NCBI RefSeq assembly: GCF_001659605.2
Contig: NC_035172.2
Span: 26,773,342 to 26,837,341 of the forward strand
Direction: 5' to 3'
DNA length: 64,000 bases
DNA from: Manihot esculenta
Lineage: Eukaryota > Streptophyta > Magnoliopsida > Malpighiales > Euphorbiaceae
Below, piece by piece: positions 35,014-47,654 of the stretch. Each line of letters starts with the position of its first letter. Positions within the stretch are counted from its first letter, which is position 1. The translations under genes were made by a program, and so were the position numbers. The notes beneath the pieces were generated by a model, which searched no databases, had not been told where the DNA came from, and saw only the letters and a list, made by a program, of their open reading frames with translations.

Positions 35014-38000
35014 TATATATTATATAAAAACTAATTAATTAATCTGTACTTATGTTTATATTTTTTTAGTTTAAATTATTAAGTAATTTATTTTTTATTT
35101 TATATATTAATTAGATACGAATTTCTTTAACTAATGAATCAGAATTAATAAATCTATAAAAAGGTAAATTAAATTAATTATAAGCGTGATACTTAATATT
35201 TTAAAATTTTTAATTTTAATTTTAATTATAAAAATGAACTCCATATATAATTGTTATAAGACTTCTGATTTTTATTTTGAGTATTGACTCTTTAATTATT
35301 ATACATCTTTCTTGTCTATAATAATAAATGATTCACAATAGTAAGATAGAGTTATTTGTAGACAGAACCATTAACCATTAAAAAAATTGTTAGTTTTGGC
35401 CCAGATAGTCTTGCATTTAAGAATATATCTTCAAATACGCAACTAGTTTCGTATTATATAGAAACATTAATTACTGTATACTACATAAGCAGAAAGTCTT
35501 ATACGTATCACGTACGCTATTTTACATAATTTTTTTAACTTTTTTTTTTTATCTCTCAATATTGATTTAAGTATGAGATTGAAATTAGAGTCGCGCTATT
35601 AAACGCCATCCACCTTATATTTTTCTTTTTAATTGATAAATAAAATAATTAAAATTTTATTTTATTTTCATATTTTTAATTATAAAAATAAAAAAATCAA
35701 CATGTTATCAAAAGTCAAGTTTAAATTTTTTAGTTTTTATATTTAAAAAAATGAAAAGTTATATATTTAGCATTTATTTTGAAAATTTTTCACCAAATGA
35801 CAAAATCCAATCCTAAATCCTTTAGCAGAATATAAAAAAGTGAAAAGGGAGACATAAATTCAAAGATTTGTGGTAGTTGATGACTTACATTGCAGTTTGG
35901 TATATTTTATATTCCAATTAGATGACTATAAAACATACTTTTCCTAGAAATGGAATTTGTAATAACTTGGGCCTTAGATAAAACTTTCTTGGAAAAAGTT
36001 GGCCATTAATTTCAAGAATTACACAAGAAGGGAAGAAGTTGATGAGTTGGTCTCAGAAACCTAACTCTCTCAGAGATGGTTGGTCTCCATCAACTACATA
36101 GAATGGGAATGATATATTATAGGACATTATATAGCATGGAAACGGAGCAGAGCAGGGTTGGATTAGATTATAAGATTGGCGTCTACATTCCAATCTCAAC
36201 TTAATTAATATTATCAACGTTTCGAACTCATTCAAATTTAGCTAGGTATCCATTTAATTTTTATATTTTAATTAATAATTTATGAAAAATATTTTTTATT
36301 TTAAAAAATTAATAATTTTAAAAGGATATTTAATTTTAATTTTTAAATAAAAAATATATTATTTATATAAATGAATTTGAATAATGGAGAAGTAATATAT
36401 AAAATCTAAACCGGTCACATATATTAATTTTTGAATTCAAAATTTTTATATTCGAATTATATACCATTTAAATTTATTTTATTAAAATTCGATCGAATTA
36501 AATACTAAAAAATATATTATTTATTGCCGTCATCGATATAGTTTCAAGCTAAAAGTACGAGTTGAATGATTTTGTGAGTTGAATAGATTTCAGTTTTAAG
36601 TGAATTTGGTTTGAAATAATTTCAATTAAAAAATGGTTATGGTTCAAAAAGGTTATGATTTAAAGTAGTTTTGCTTATTATTATTATTTTTTTTTGATTT
36701 GGCTATTGTGAAAATTTTGAAACTACAATAACATTAATATTATGCAAATCATAATACATAAATTTATATTACTTGTGTCTATAATATATTAAGTTTCTAT
36801 AGTTAAAAAAATTTTTAATTGGCCAATTTTGGTTTGAGATCAACGGTTCAAATCAATTGGTTTCCTTTTTGTTTTAGGGAGGGAACATCCACAATCTTCC
36901 CCTAATAAAAAGTCCTAACTCAGTTGATAAATCAAAACTATTTGACTAATTTCAATATTAAATTTAACCGATTTGATTCATGATTTAAATCAAACCATGC
37001 TGAGGACTAAGCAGAAGCTCATCAGTAGGTGCAACAACATTTAAAGTGTGGGACATATGAGCAAATATCCTGTGATTTAATGTTGAAGTAGACTGTTAAA
37101 CAAGTTATAGATGATCTTAATTGCTACTTTAACTTCCAAATTTGGGAAACTCATTCTTCTAAAGGTTAACTACAACTATCATCACTCTCCCTTTTCAATT
37201 GCATATTGAGTGATCTATCATCACATATCTTTCAGATTTTGTGTTGCAACTGTCTTCTCAAATTTTAATCCCATCTCACCTCACTCCCATAAATACAATA
37301 ATAAGGATTATTGAAAAAATCAAATTAAAATATTTGTATTAATTTACATTTACATATAAAATATTAAAATAAAAAGTACTAAATTGAATTTTAAAAAATT
37401 AATAATAAATTATAATTTAATTTTTAAAGTTTTTTATTTATAAAATATTTTCATTAGTTTACATTTTATTTCAAAAGTAATAATTTTTGTATTTATTATA
37501 TATAATAATAGATATCTTAATTGAACAAATATTTGTAACAAATAAATTCCTACTATAAAATATTATATATCAAAGTGTTATTATATATCTATATTTAATA
37601 CTATTGTAAATTCTGTACATACTCTTTATATATGAAAAATTTTATTTCATATATATTAATAATATTAAATAAAATAAAATATTATATGCTTTAATTTACA
37701 AAGTTTTATTCCGTTTTTAAAAATAAATGATGGATAAATAATGAAATTTAAAAAAATATTGATAAAAATATTTATTTTAAAAATTATTTTATTAGCAAAT
37801 AAAATTTTAAAAATTATATTATAATTTATCGTATTAAAATTTTAATTCAGTATTATATTTATAATAAATTTGAAATATGTAATTTTATTATTTAAAATTT
37901 AAAAATTTAAATATCAATGTAAATTAATGCAAATGTTTATTCAAGATTTCTATAAAAAAATTTTTTGATAGCGCTCGTAGGTTTAATAGTAAATGAATCT

Positions 38001-40070
38001 GATTAAATTTAAAAAATTTTATATTCTAATTCCCATTTAAAAAAAACTTTTTTTAATAATATCATCCCATTTATATTTTCATTTTAATTGAAGGGAAAAC
38101 CATCTAAAGTACATTGAAAAAATCATTGATACATTTTCACCATGAGAAAACGTAGTTACGAAGTTTATCGTTGAACAGTTAATACTTTAAGAGTTCATAT
38201 TTCATATCACCAAAAATATTAATAATTTATTTTGTCAATTATTTTTTTATATAATTTGATTCATAATTTTTTTTTATTTTTTATACATTTTTTATTTGTT
38301 ATAATATAATTCTAGGTCCCTATAGTTCACTTTTTTTTCTAATTTGAAATAATTTAGTTATTAAAATGTTGTTTATTATCACAATAATTCTTATACGTAA
38401 AATTTATATTATAAAATTGAGTTAATGGTACAAAAAATTCAATACTTTTAATTTTATTTTAATTATATTATGTATTTTTTTTATCAATTAAAATATGTAA
38501 GTTGTTTCAATTATATTCTGCTGTTATTTGTATCATTAAAAACTAATGAAATTGATAAGTTAGTAAATTTTAGAATAAAATTGATAATAATTTAAAAGTT
38601 TAGGGTAGAATTGTAATAAAATTAAAAGTATAAAAATTTTTTTGCAATTATTTATTTTATTAATATTTTTTTTAAGAGATGGAAAAATGAAAACTGAATT
38701 TATAATTTTAAATAAATTACATATTTTTTAGTCACTTAATTAAATTAGATTAGACAATCAAATATTTAATTTATATATTATTAATTTTTTAAAAATTCAC
38801 TCTAAATATTAGTATAATTAAAAAAAAGTGATAGATTATGAATTTTAAAAATCATATTTTAATTGAAAAAAATATAAAATATGATTGCAACAAAATTAAA
38901 AATAAAATTTTTTTTATCATTAATTCTATAAAATTTTAAATACTTTCATATTTATAACTATTTTAAATAATAAATACTAAAAATACTTTATTAACTAATA
39001 ACATGCTTTTTCTAATAGTATATAATAGTCATTAACAAACTATATATTTTACTAAATTTTAAAATTTTTGAAATTATTTTTACAAAGATATAAATTGATA
39101 CTTGAATAAATGAATAATTATAAAAATTTATTGTAACATGAATTTTAAGAAAAAGATACAAAAAATTTTATTTTTATATGATGCAATATACGCCAATGAT
39201 TTTAACAATAAATAACCATATATATAAACTCTTTTAAGTTTCATTTTATTTATAATTTATAAACTTAAAAGTAAATTTTCAATTAAAATTTCGGTGAAAT
39301 TCTTTGTTTGGAAAAAAAATTTCATTGAAATGAATATTTAACTTAAAGTAAAAATTTTATTTATTTATTAAAAAAATTATATAGTCATGACGCAAAAAAT
39401 TTAATATTTAATAAACAGATTATCTGTTTTAACTACTACTTGAAAAATAATATGTAATTAATTCGTATTTTATATTTAAATAATTATAATTAATATATGT
39501 ATATATATAAATAAGGAATGTTTTTGTTTATAATTTTTTAATACTATTTCAAAATGAAAAGAAGTAAATGGCAGAAATAATACGTTAATAAAATCAAAGG
39601 TTAGAAACTAAATTATTATACTTTGAAAAAAAGGTTAAATTATTATGTATTTTTTAAAAAAGCAAGAGCTAACTTTTTTCTTTAAGAATTAAGTATTAAA
39701 TATAGCTCATAAAGACATATTAGTCAGTTGGAATTTCCATACTCTTAATTTCCTGTTAAAAAAAAAATCATAATATATATAGGTCAGTGATCAATCAGTG
39801 CTTATATAAACTCAGCCATTAATTATTTGAATCCATTACAGGGCAATTCCACTTATATCCTTTTGAATTGATCTAGATCCTTCACCCCAAACTCTTGTCA
39901 ATCAGTTCAAAATAAAAAGAAAAAAAAAATCTTTTCAATCAATGAGCACTTTACATTAATAATCTCACACAACTTTATTCTAGTTAATAGGATTTCACCA
40001 AATGAAAATTATCCTCTAATATTAAAAGTATATTAAGAAAATGAAGAGAATATATTAGTAAATGAAAGTA
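35014..40070. other. Long AT-rich intergenic stretch
   Basis: No gene seen. At about 38425-38650 partly self-complementary ends (ATACTTTTAATTTTATT and AATAAAATTAAAAGTAT) suggest a decayed MITE. The short minus-strand frame at 36053-36235 has no recognisable domain. Confidence 0.55.
38425..38640. mobile_element. Possible decayed palindromic MITE
   Basis: The inner left arm AATACTTTTAATTTTATT (near 38440-38457) is complementary to AATAAAATTAAAAGTATA near 38614-38632. The low base complexity makes the match weak support. No target duplication was found. Confidence 0.3.
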
Positions 40071-40074
40071 TTTC

Positions 40075-40605
40075 CTTGGGAAGCATCCTGCCATCTGAGT
40101 GTCGATCTTCACCCAGCACCTTTTCATATATAGTTTGTTTTTATTTAGTTTTGTTTATTAATCTCGTTTAGGGAATTTTAAGTACTCTTGGAGTCTGGTT
40201 TTATTTGCTTCGATGGGACACTGACTCCGTTGTACTTCTAGTCGTTGCTTTTATCGGTGGTTTCGTATGAACAAATAGGTTGTGGGGAGCATGACAACTG
40301 GAATTGCCTCCTAGGGCACCAGTGGAGGATTCAGTGACTTGGGTGTTTGGACATGTGGTTAGAGCTCTGGCTGTGAACTTTCCTATGATGGCTGGCGATG
40401 ATGGTTTCTTTGTTTGGACATGCTTCTGCTTAGTCTATCGGCTATAAGGAGGACGTGGACAACTTTAGCATATGTTTACATGTCTTGCTTATTTGTTCGG
40501 TTTGGTGATACATGGACTTTGAGTTATTTTTCCCTTTCTTTTTGTAATGAGGTCTTGTAGGATTGTCTAATTTTTGTAATGGATTTTTTTTTTCTGTTTA
40601 AAAAT
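40075..40605. other. GC-richer unclassified block
   Basis: About 530 bp with normal complexity inside AT-rich DNA, with late repeated TTTTTGTAATG motifs near 40538 and 40575. It resembles the untranslated 3' end of a plant retroposon but I find no coding motif. Confidence 0.3.
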
Positions 40606-41540
40606 TATTTTCACAGAATTTCTTAATATTAATTAATATCCTTTTATTTGATTGAATTAAAAATATATAAATATAATACAAATATACATAAATGAATTCT
40701 TAAAACAGGACTCAGCCATGTAAAAAATAACAAAATAGTACAACTTTGACTATATATAGATTTGTGGTATGCATTTTTGTCAAGTGATAAGACCCCACAT
40801 AAAGGATATATGGGAAAATAAACAGATAAGAGCACAAGGAACAATTGAACCAAATATGAAATCAAAGCCAATGCTAGTAATCATGGAAACAAACAACTTA
40901 CTTCAAAATCATAAAGTTAGAAATACTTAAATAAAAAATTTATATATTTTTTTTATAAATATGAATTTAAATAAAACAAAATTAGAATTAATATTAAGAT
41001 TAAAATAAGATTCATTAATAATTTTTTAAATTATTAAATTTATTAAAAAAATATTTATTAGTCTTTATATTATAATAAAACTCACTCGTTGACTTTTTTA
41101 ATTTTAAAAAATAAATTAATACATTTCTAATATTTTAAAAAATAAATTAATTAATTTTTCAACTAATTTTAATCATAACTGTTTTACTATTTAATTTATA
41201 TAATTTAAAAAATTAATAATTATTTATTTATTTAATTTTATAAAAAAAATTATTAATTAATTTTTTAATATTAAAATATTTTAATTTTTTTTATAATATT
41301 TAAGTGTCAAATTTAATATAAAAAATAATTAATAAATTTTTTAAGATTTTAAAAACATTTTATTATATTTTTTAAAATTAAATAATTTGTTTATAACGTA
41401 ATAACAATAATAATTTTTTTAATTTATTATAATTTTTTTTTTTTTTGGGATTCTTGATGGCTCTTCTAAAAAGAAATAAACAGTGAAAACAAAAAGAGTC
41501 ACGCATGTGAATGTGATAAGCATTCTTTAGAAATGTAATT
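40606..41540. other. AT-rich region upstream of the heat-shock factor gene
   Basis: Nothing recognisable apart from A/T tracts. The interval 41095-41430 is extremely A/T-rich. Confidence 0.5.
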
Positions 41541-41541
41541 A

Positions 41542-41549
41542 GAAGCTTC
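41542..41549. promoter_or_regulatory. Possible heat-shock element
   Basis: GAAGCTTC is a perfect GAAnnTTC pair, followed by TTCTCCAAGAA. It lies about 740 bp before the start codon of the heat-shock factor gene. Plant class-B factors are often heat-induced through such sites. Two adjacent modules are fewer than the usual three. Confidence 0.3.
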
Positions 41550-41683
41550 CTTCTCCAAGAAACGACGCCACCACTAACTTTTCCATTACAAATTCGCAGA
41601 AAGGAAATGTTTAGTCTAGTCCAGATGGCTGGTTAAGGATTGGATTTCCAATTTTATTTTTATAGTTATTATGTAATAAGCCT

Positions 41684-41690
41684 TATAAAA
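41684..41690 (+). promoter_or_regulatory. Candidate TATA box of the HSF gene
   Basis: TATAAAA about 600 bp before the start codon would give a transcript that includes both upstream ORFs. A second TATAAA at 41895-41900 lies within a CT-rich stretch and would start transcription after the first upstream ORF. Confidence 0.35.
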
Positions 41691-41917
41691 TATTTTGAAC
41701 ATTGTAAAAAGGAAAAAAAATTCTCTCTCATCATTTTTCTCAGGAAAATAAAAAGCGTGTTGTTTTGGTCTCTCTCTCATCTCCTTGCCTAATTGCCTTT
41801 GCCTTTGAAAGAGGCCCAAAGTGGGTTGTTTTTTCTCAAAATTTCTAGAACTCTCGCATCCACTTCTCTCTCTTCATTCTCTTTCTCCCTTCTCTATAAA
41901 GTCCACGGCACAAAGCC

Positions 41918-41950
41918 ATGGCGAAAAATATTTCCCTTTGGGGATTCTGA
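41918..41950 (+). CDS. Upstream ORF 1 in HSF leader (10 codons)
   Basis: A short frame MAKNISLWGF ending TGA, 334 bp before the main start codon. In Arabidopsis the HSFB1/TBF1 leader has two upstream ORFs that restrain translation of the main frame until immune signalling; this position and number match. Whether it is transcribed depends on which TATA box is used. Confidence 0.4.
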   Translation: MAKNISLWGF

Positions 41951-41958
41951 GAGAAGTT

Positions 41959-42033
41959 ATGGTCTTGGGCTTGTGTGTTTTTACTCAAACCATACTATTC
42001 CTCTTGGCTGTTTACATCCATGGAAGCAGATAG
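41959..42033 (+). CDS. Upstream ORF 2 in HSF leader (24 codons)
   Basis: It starts 8 bp after upstream ORF 1 in another frame and encodes a hydrophobic 24-residue peptide (core FTQTILFLLAVYIHG) ending TAG, 250 bp before the main ATG. The same gene in Arabidopsis carries a conserved-peptide upstream ORF, and a hydrophobic, Phe-containing peptide here would fit that. Its role, if conserved, is translational repression. The peptide assignment is from position and gene identity; I have not aligned it. Confidence 0.45.
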   Translation: MVLGLCVFTQTILFLLAVYIHGSR

Positions 42034-42283
42034 GCAGAAGCTCTGTGACAATCTTGTTAGTTCTAAATTTTTTCTTTCTGGGTTCTATTGCTGGGGCTGG
42101 GAATTCTTGACTGCTCTCTTGCTCTTTAGTTGCTCCGCCTAATCAAATCCAATCTCCCAAATAATCTTTCTTTCTTCCCTTTTCTTTACTCTGCATAGGC
42201 ATATAAATTTTTCTTTTTACTCTTCTGGTTTAGCTATTTGTTTCTGTTTTTGGGTGGGTTGGTGAGGGGTAAATCGGGAACAA

Positions 42284-45069
42284 ATGGCGCAGCGGTCAGT
42301 TCCGGCGCCTTTTTTGACGAAAACTTATCAGTTGGTTGATGATCCGAGCACTGATGATGTGATTTCCTGGAATGAAACTGGAAACACTTTTGTAGTCTGG
42401 AAAACTGCAGATTTTGCTAAGGATTTGCTTCCTAATTGCTTCAAGCACAACAACTTCTCTAGCTTTGTTCGCCAACTGAATACCTATGTAAGTTTTCTAT
42501 AATTTTTTTTTCTCATCTCCATTGATTCATTTGCGCTTCAAGCAATAATTTTATTGTTTGCATGTCTTTGTCCTGATTAGCTTTTTTCTAGTTTCTTTGT
42601 TGACCGTCTTAAATATTTCCATATTGAACTTTCGCGATTCTGTTGATTTTTATTCCCTTATAATCTGGATATTGGGTATAATGATTAGTTATAGCTCTTA
42701 GCAATGAATGACCAAAGAATTCCTTGATTTTCCCAGCAACCAAACAGTCCGTTTTTTGGGTTATAGGATTGTTATGTGGTTGGTTGATGGAGGACTGGTT
42801 ATCTAGATCAGAAATTGTATGAGCAAGTTTATGACAATTGATCGGTGACTTTTAAAGTGAGTGGAGTCGATTTTGCCCCTGTTTAGACGGGGCAACGGAT
42901 ATTAGGTAAGGGATAGAATGGTCTTTTAAGTTATTTTTATTGTCTGGGTGTATTCGTATTTCGTATCAGTGGAGACAGCTTTGCATGTGGGTCCATCTGG
43001 ATCATTCATGGAGTCGCAATATAAATAAATAAGTCAATATTTTATTTTTAAATTGTGGAATCAATTGCATAAACGTCTCCTCATGAAAAAAAAAAAATTG
43101 AATAAAAGGCTTAAATTTCTACTGAATTCTTGATTTTAACCCTCGGTTAATTTATATAATTTAACCTATTTTATAAATTAAGTTAAATTTTTATTTTAAT
43201 TGTACTAATTTTATTTCGAATTTATTTATAATTTTTAACTATTTATATTTGTTATATTAGCTTAATTTTTTGGAACATTTTAAAATTTTTCTGTTATTGA
43301 AATCTGTTATGTGCTTAAATAATTCGATCAAACATAAAATCTAATTTATATTGATGTTCAGATTTTAGAATTAATTATATTTTATTTTTAATTTAATTAC
43401 TATTACTGTTGAAAATATTAGTGAGAAAATTACTTTTTTAAATATATAAATTAAAAATTTAACATTACTTTTAATATAATTTGATTACAATAACATGAAA
43501 ATAATAAAATAATAATTTTTGTTATAAAGCGGTTTTCTGATATTTTTTTAAGATTAATCTTCAGAATGAAAAGAGTAATATCGAGTGTGAATCGGAAATA
43601 TTATTTACATGGAAAAGGATCAAATGTCGATTTCAAGAGGAGAAGAATAAGAAATGCAAAAAATTCATTGGATAGAGCTGCCGATTTTCAATTGCGTGCG
43701 TAGATACAAAAACATAAAGGAAAAAAAAAAAAGAAAAGAAAACTCCTTTAGTCCAATTGCGTATCCAAAAACCAGATCATCTTGTTGGCCGGCGGCGCCG
43801 ATTTTCAAACCAAACCAACTCACGATGTATATCTCCATCAACCCAAGCCAACGTTAGAAACTGTCCTCCAATTTCCAAGTCAGCACGCTTTTTCCCATTT
43901 TGACTACAAAAAGCCAAAAACCTTCCACGCGTAGGACTAGAATATTAAATGTTGCTTCTGGTAGTATACATATGTATATATATTAAATGTTGATCTAAGT
44001 AATTTAGATTTTATGTTTGAATTTTTTTTACATGGATTTCTTATTCGCTTTTATGAGGTTTGCATTATAAAATTTAGCGATCAAAAAGTTATATTTCATA
44101 TGTCATATAAAGGATTAGTTGATTTAAAATAGAAAAAATGAATCATTTTAGGAAGTTTAGTAAAAAAAATTGACTTTTGATTATAGATATAAACTGTCAC
44201 TATTTTTATTACTTTAATAAATTTTCATACAATAATTACTTTACAAAAATTATATAATTATTCTGTTTTGGAATAAGTATAGATTTATTTTATTAAAAAA
44301 TTAAAAGAAAATATATAAATGTGTAATTGATTTCGAACAAAGCGATCGACATTGGTTTATGGTGAGAATTTAGCTCTAACACGCCTCCAATTTTACTGTT
44401 TTACAGGGCTTTCGAAAGATCGTGCCCGACAAATGGGAATTCGCCAACGAGAATTTTCGTCGAGGGCACAAGGAGCTCCTCGCTGAAATCCGTCGCCGGA
44501 AAACGGTAACTCCCACTCCCACTCCAACACAGACTCCGGCTGCTTGTAAGTCCGGAGGAGGAGGATTAGCCACCTCGCCTTCAAACTCTGGCGAGGATCT
44601 AGGGTCCACTTCCACGTCCTCTCCGGATTCAAAGAATCCAGGATCAGTGGAGACTGCAGCGACGATGACAACGCAATTTGCGGAGTTATCAGGAGAAAAC
44701 GAGAAACTGAAAAAGGATAATGAGTTGCTAAGCTCGGAGCTAGCGCAAGCTAAGAAACAGTGCGACGAGTTGATTGCTTTCTTGACCGAGTATGTGAAGG
44801 TGGGGCCTGATCAGATCAATCGCATCATGCGGCAAGGAAGCTACTGCGGATCCACACTTGATGGAATAATGAGTGCGGCCGCTGGTGTTGATGATCACGA
44901 TGTTGACGCAGGAAATGTGGAAAACGATGACGGTGAGGATTGTGGTGGAACCAGCGAGAGTTTCAAATTGTTTGGGGTTTTGCTAAAAGGAAATACCAAA
45001 AAGCGGGGTCGCGGTGAGAATCTCGGATTCGCCGGGCCCCATGCAAAGGAAATCAAGATCTGCAACTGA
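42284..45069 (+). CDS. HSFB1: Class B heat-shock transcription factor (HSFB1 type)
   Basis: Join of 42284-42487 and 44407-45069, 288 residues, with a 1919-bp GT-AG phase-0 intron inside the DNA-binding domain, the conserved intron place of plant HSF genes. The DNA-binding domain spans about residues 6-99 ([36 protein letters not shown]). A Ser/Thr/Pro-rich linker follows (100-155), then the heptad oligomerisation region at about 157-200, the class-B repressor motif KLFGVLLKG at 255-263, and a basic KKRGRG (266-271) that may be the nuclear signal. The absence of an insert in the heptad region and of an AHA activator motif fits class B. Such proteins bind heat-shock elements as trimers in the nucleus and act mainly as repressors or co-regulators; the Arabidopsis relative also controls the growth-to-defence switch. 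Frame and splice sites are intact. Confidence 0.93.
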
Positions 45070-45216
45070 AAAACTAGGAAGGGCGTGCAACGACGCATGA
45101 TAAGCTTCATGCGGTTGCATACACCTGATCTGAAAGTAGAAAGAAAAATAAAAAGAAGTCTGTAATGGTTTGTCTGCATCTGTAATTCAGAATTCAGTAG
45201 TTTGTGTTAGGGAAAT

Positions 45217-45222
45217 AATAAA
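45217..45222 (+). terminator. Polyadenylation signal of the HSF gene
   Basis: AATAAA 148 bp after the stop codon, in a T/A-rich stretch, fits a plant near-upstream element. Confidence 0.5.
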
Positions 45223-45239
45223 GAATGCAAAACTTAGCG

Positions 45240-47640
45240 TGTTGTGGGTGTGGTCAGGGGTGAAGATCAAAGGCAAATTAGGTCATTATCCCCCTTTTCT
45301 TCTTCTTCAAGTATAACATAACTTTTATTTTCTTATAGTGTAAAAGTTTCAATTTAGAGATATTTTGGTCAAGTTTTCTGATTAAAATTGTTTTCTGCTA
45401 TTTATTTTTTTGGGTTATGAGGTTATTGATAAACAAAGCTCATGATGTGAGAAGCATGATCATGGAATCAAAATTTCAACCATTTGATTCATGCGAGTGA
45501 GAAAGAGATAATGGTTATAGTTGGCCTAGGATTGCAGCCTCGAAAAAGATGAAGCAATATAGGGTCTAAGATCCAGCATTGCGGTGGCCGAAACTAATCG
45601 GAGAAAGCAAAATCAAACCAATTCTTGCAGACCTTTCTCTCAATTTTCCAATGTTGTTTTGGTAGCTCTCAACATTGATGCTATAACTGGATATCGCCAG
45701 GGGAGGAGGATGGTCTGCCACACGTCAGCTAAAGGTTGTGGTGGCTAAAGAAAGAAGAGGAAGAAGGGACAGAGGGAGAGGATAAAAGAAAAACTATGCC
45801 AGGAGGAGATGCGCGGACTGTAATAGGTAATCTAATTGGTTTATTTTTCTCTGTATTTAGTTCTCCTTGCAAATCGATAGTTTAGACTATAATTTAATGT
45901 GATTCAAGCTCTAAAGTTGGAGAATCATCTTCCCAGTCGTTGTAGGCTTTCAATATATTATAATAATGAAGTATGATTCGAGAGAATATTTGAAGTGGGT
46001 AGAAATGTACAAAAAGATAAGCTTCATAGACAGAGCTGAACATGCCTGTATGAATACAATATTAAAGTTTAAAGGCATGGTATCACATTGAATCTAGATA
46101 TACATATTAATAACCATTTAGCACATGGTGTCAGTTGACAGCAATGGGTCACAGCAGCCATTGGTCAATGGCTCAGTAAAACATGTTGTAAAATGAACTC
46201 ATAAACTGAACAGCTAACATGGGAAGGCTTTGATTGAGTAGATTTTCCAAGTATGAACTATCTATATAGAGAATCGAATATTGCATAAGCGATTCAAAAG
46301 CTAGGCTCTAAATTCTAGAAGCTCATATGCGTATATGAGATATAGACTTGTTTAGCATGTTTCATGTCTATTTTAGATAGTGTGATTATTGGGAATTTGC
46401 TTCTGTCTTCTTCTTTTGGAATTGTTTACTTTTAGCTCTGTTTGAGCATTTGAGTTGGGCTTGTGAATTGGGTACCATTGACAGTGGATTTCAGAGAAGT
46501 ATCCTTTGCTAACCGTGAGGTGATGATTTCATAAAGCCAAAATTTTGCTAACTTGATCCATTAAACAGCTGGATTCAGACTTTTATCATCCTTCATATAG
46601 ATATATGATTGATTTTTAATAGGCAAAAGGTTAAAATATGGCCTTCAACTTTTTGCCAATCTCAATTAAACTGAGAACGGTTTTCTCTCTATGTCTAGGG
46701 ATTTTCTGAGAAGTTTTGTCTTATGTCTTTCTGGAGTAATTGGTCTTTTTACCTTTTTTGGAAGGTGCAAAGAGAACACTCCCTCCGCTCGACTATAGAT
46801 TTACCTTTCCCTCTATTAATTGGAGAGGTAGATACTGTTAGGTTTGTTTTTTACAACAACAGCCTTCTTTGTTGGAGACTTCTTTAGTTGCTAATTGTTG
46901 TTATCTTTCTTTTCTTTGTGTATTAATTCTTGTTATTTGTAGATTCGGAGACTCCTTAGATTTTGGAGATAGGTGGCGTGTAGAGGGCCAACTTTATTTG
47001 TATAGGTGTAGTTTTTCTCCCTTGACCCATATGGTGATAGTAGTGTGGCTGAGGGTGATCACCTCTTTTGAAATACTCACATTTCTCTGTGTTTGTCGAC
47101 GTGATTGCATGTGTTATTCTTTTATTCTTCTACTTTGTTTGTCTTTCTCTTTGGATGTTGTTGTTGGTTTGCAGTTTTTTCCTTTTGTTCTTCATACATC
47201 TTTATAGCCTTATGGTTGTTAAGGAGAAAACTTTTTATTTCCCGTTTTGACTACATTATCGATGAAGGTGGCTTTTCTAGAGTTAAGTTATATATTTTAG
47301 AGACTTTTTGTATTAAGTCTAAACAAAAATCATTTACAAACTAAAATAAATAAATTGTTTTTCAGAACTCACATGAACGAAGAGGCGTAGATTCAAGAGG
47401 GCAAAAGCATTTAAGGACATTCCATCTCTTTCAAAACATATAGCTACAAAAAATTGTCATAATCAATTCAATAATAACAAAAAAAAAAAAATCTACCTTG
47501 AAATATTCTATTTTCTATCAACCATCCAAATTGACGATATTTTGACCGTTTTCATTATCACTGCTATTTATCTCACAATTTGCAAATACTGAAAAAATAA
47601 GAGAAAAATAATTTAATAATTTCAAGCATGAAACATTTAA
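45240..47640. other. Intergenic DNA without a recognised gene
   Basis: Base composition is moderate. Plus-strand frames at 46869-47344 encode hydrophobic, Phe/Cys-rich low-complexity peptides without a known domain; they look like chance frames in T-rich DNA. No repeat ends were found. Confidence 0.5.
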
Positions 47641-47654
47641 ATCAGTAATAATAT

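Noticed and set aside
44376..44671. Minus-strand frames across HSF exon 2 (and 44895-45179)
   Set aside because: Antisense shadows of a well-supported coding exon.
46869..47344. Overlapping hydrophobic frames that could be membrane proteins
   Set aside because: Low-complexity T-rich DNA, no homologous motif, no splice or start context.
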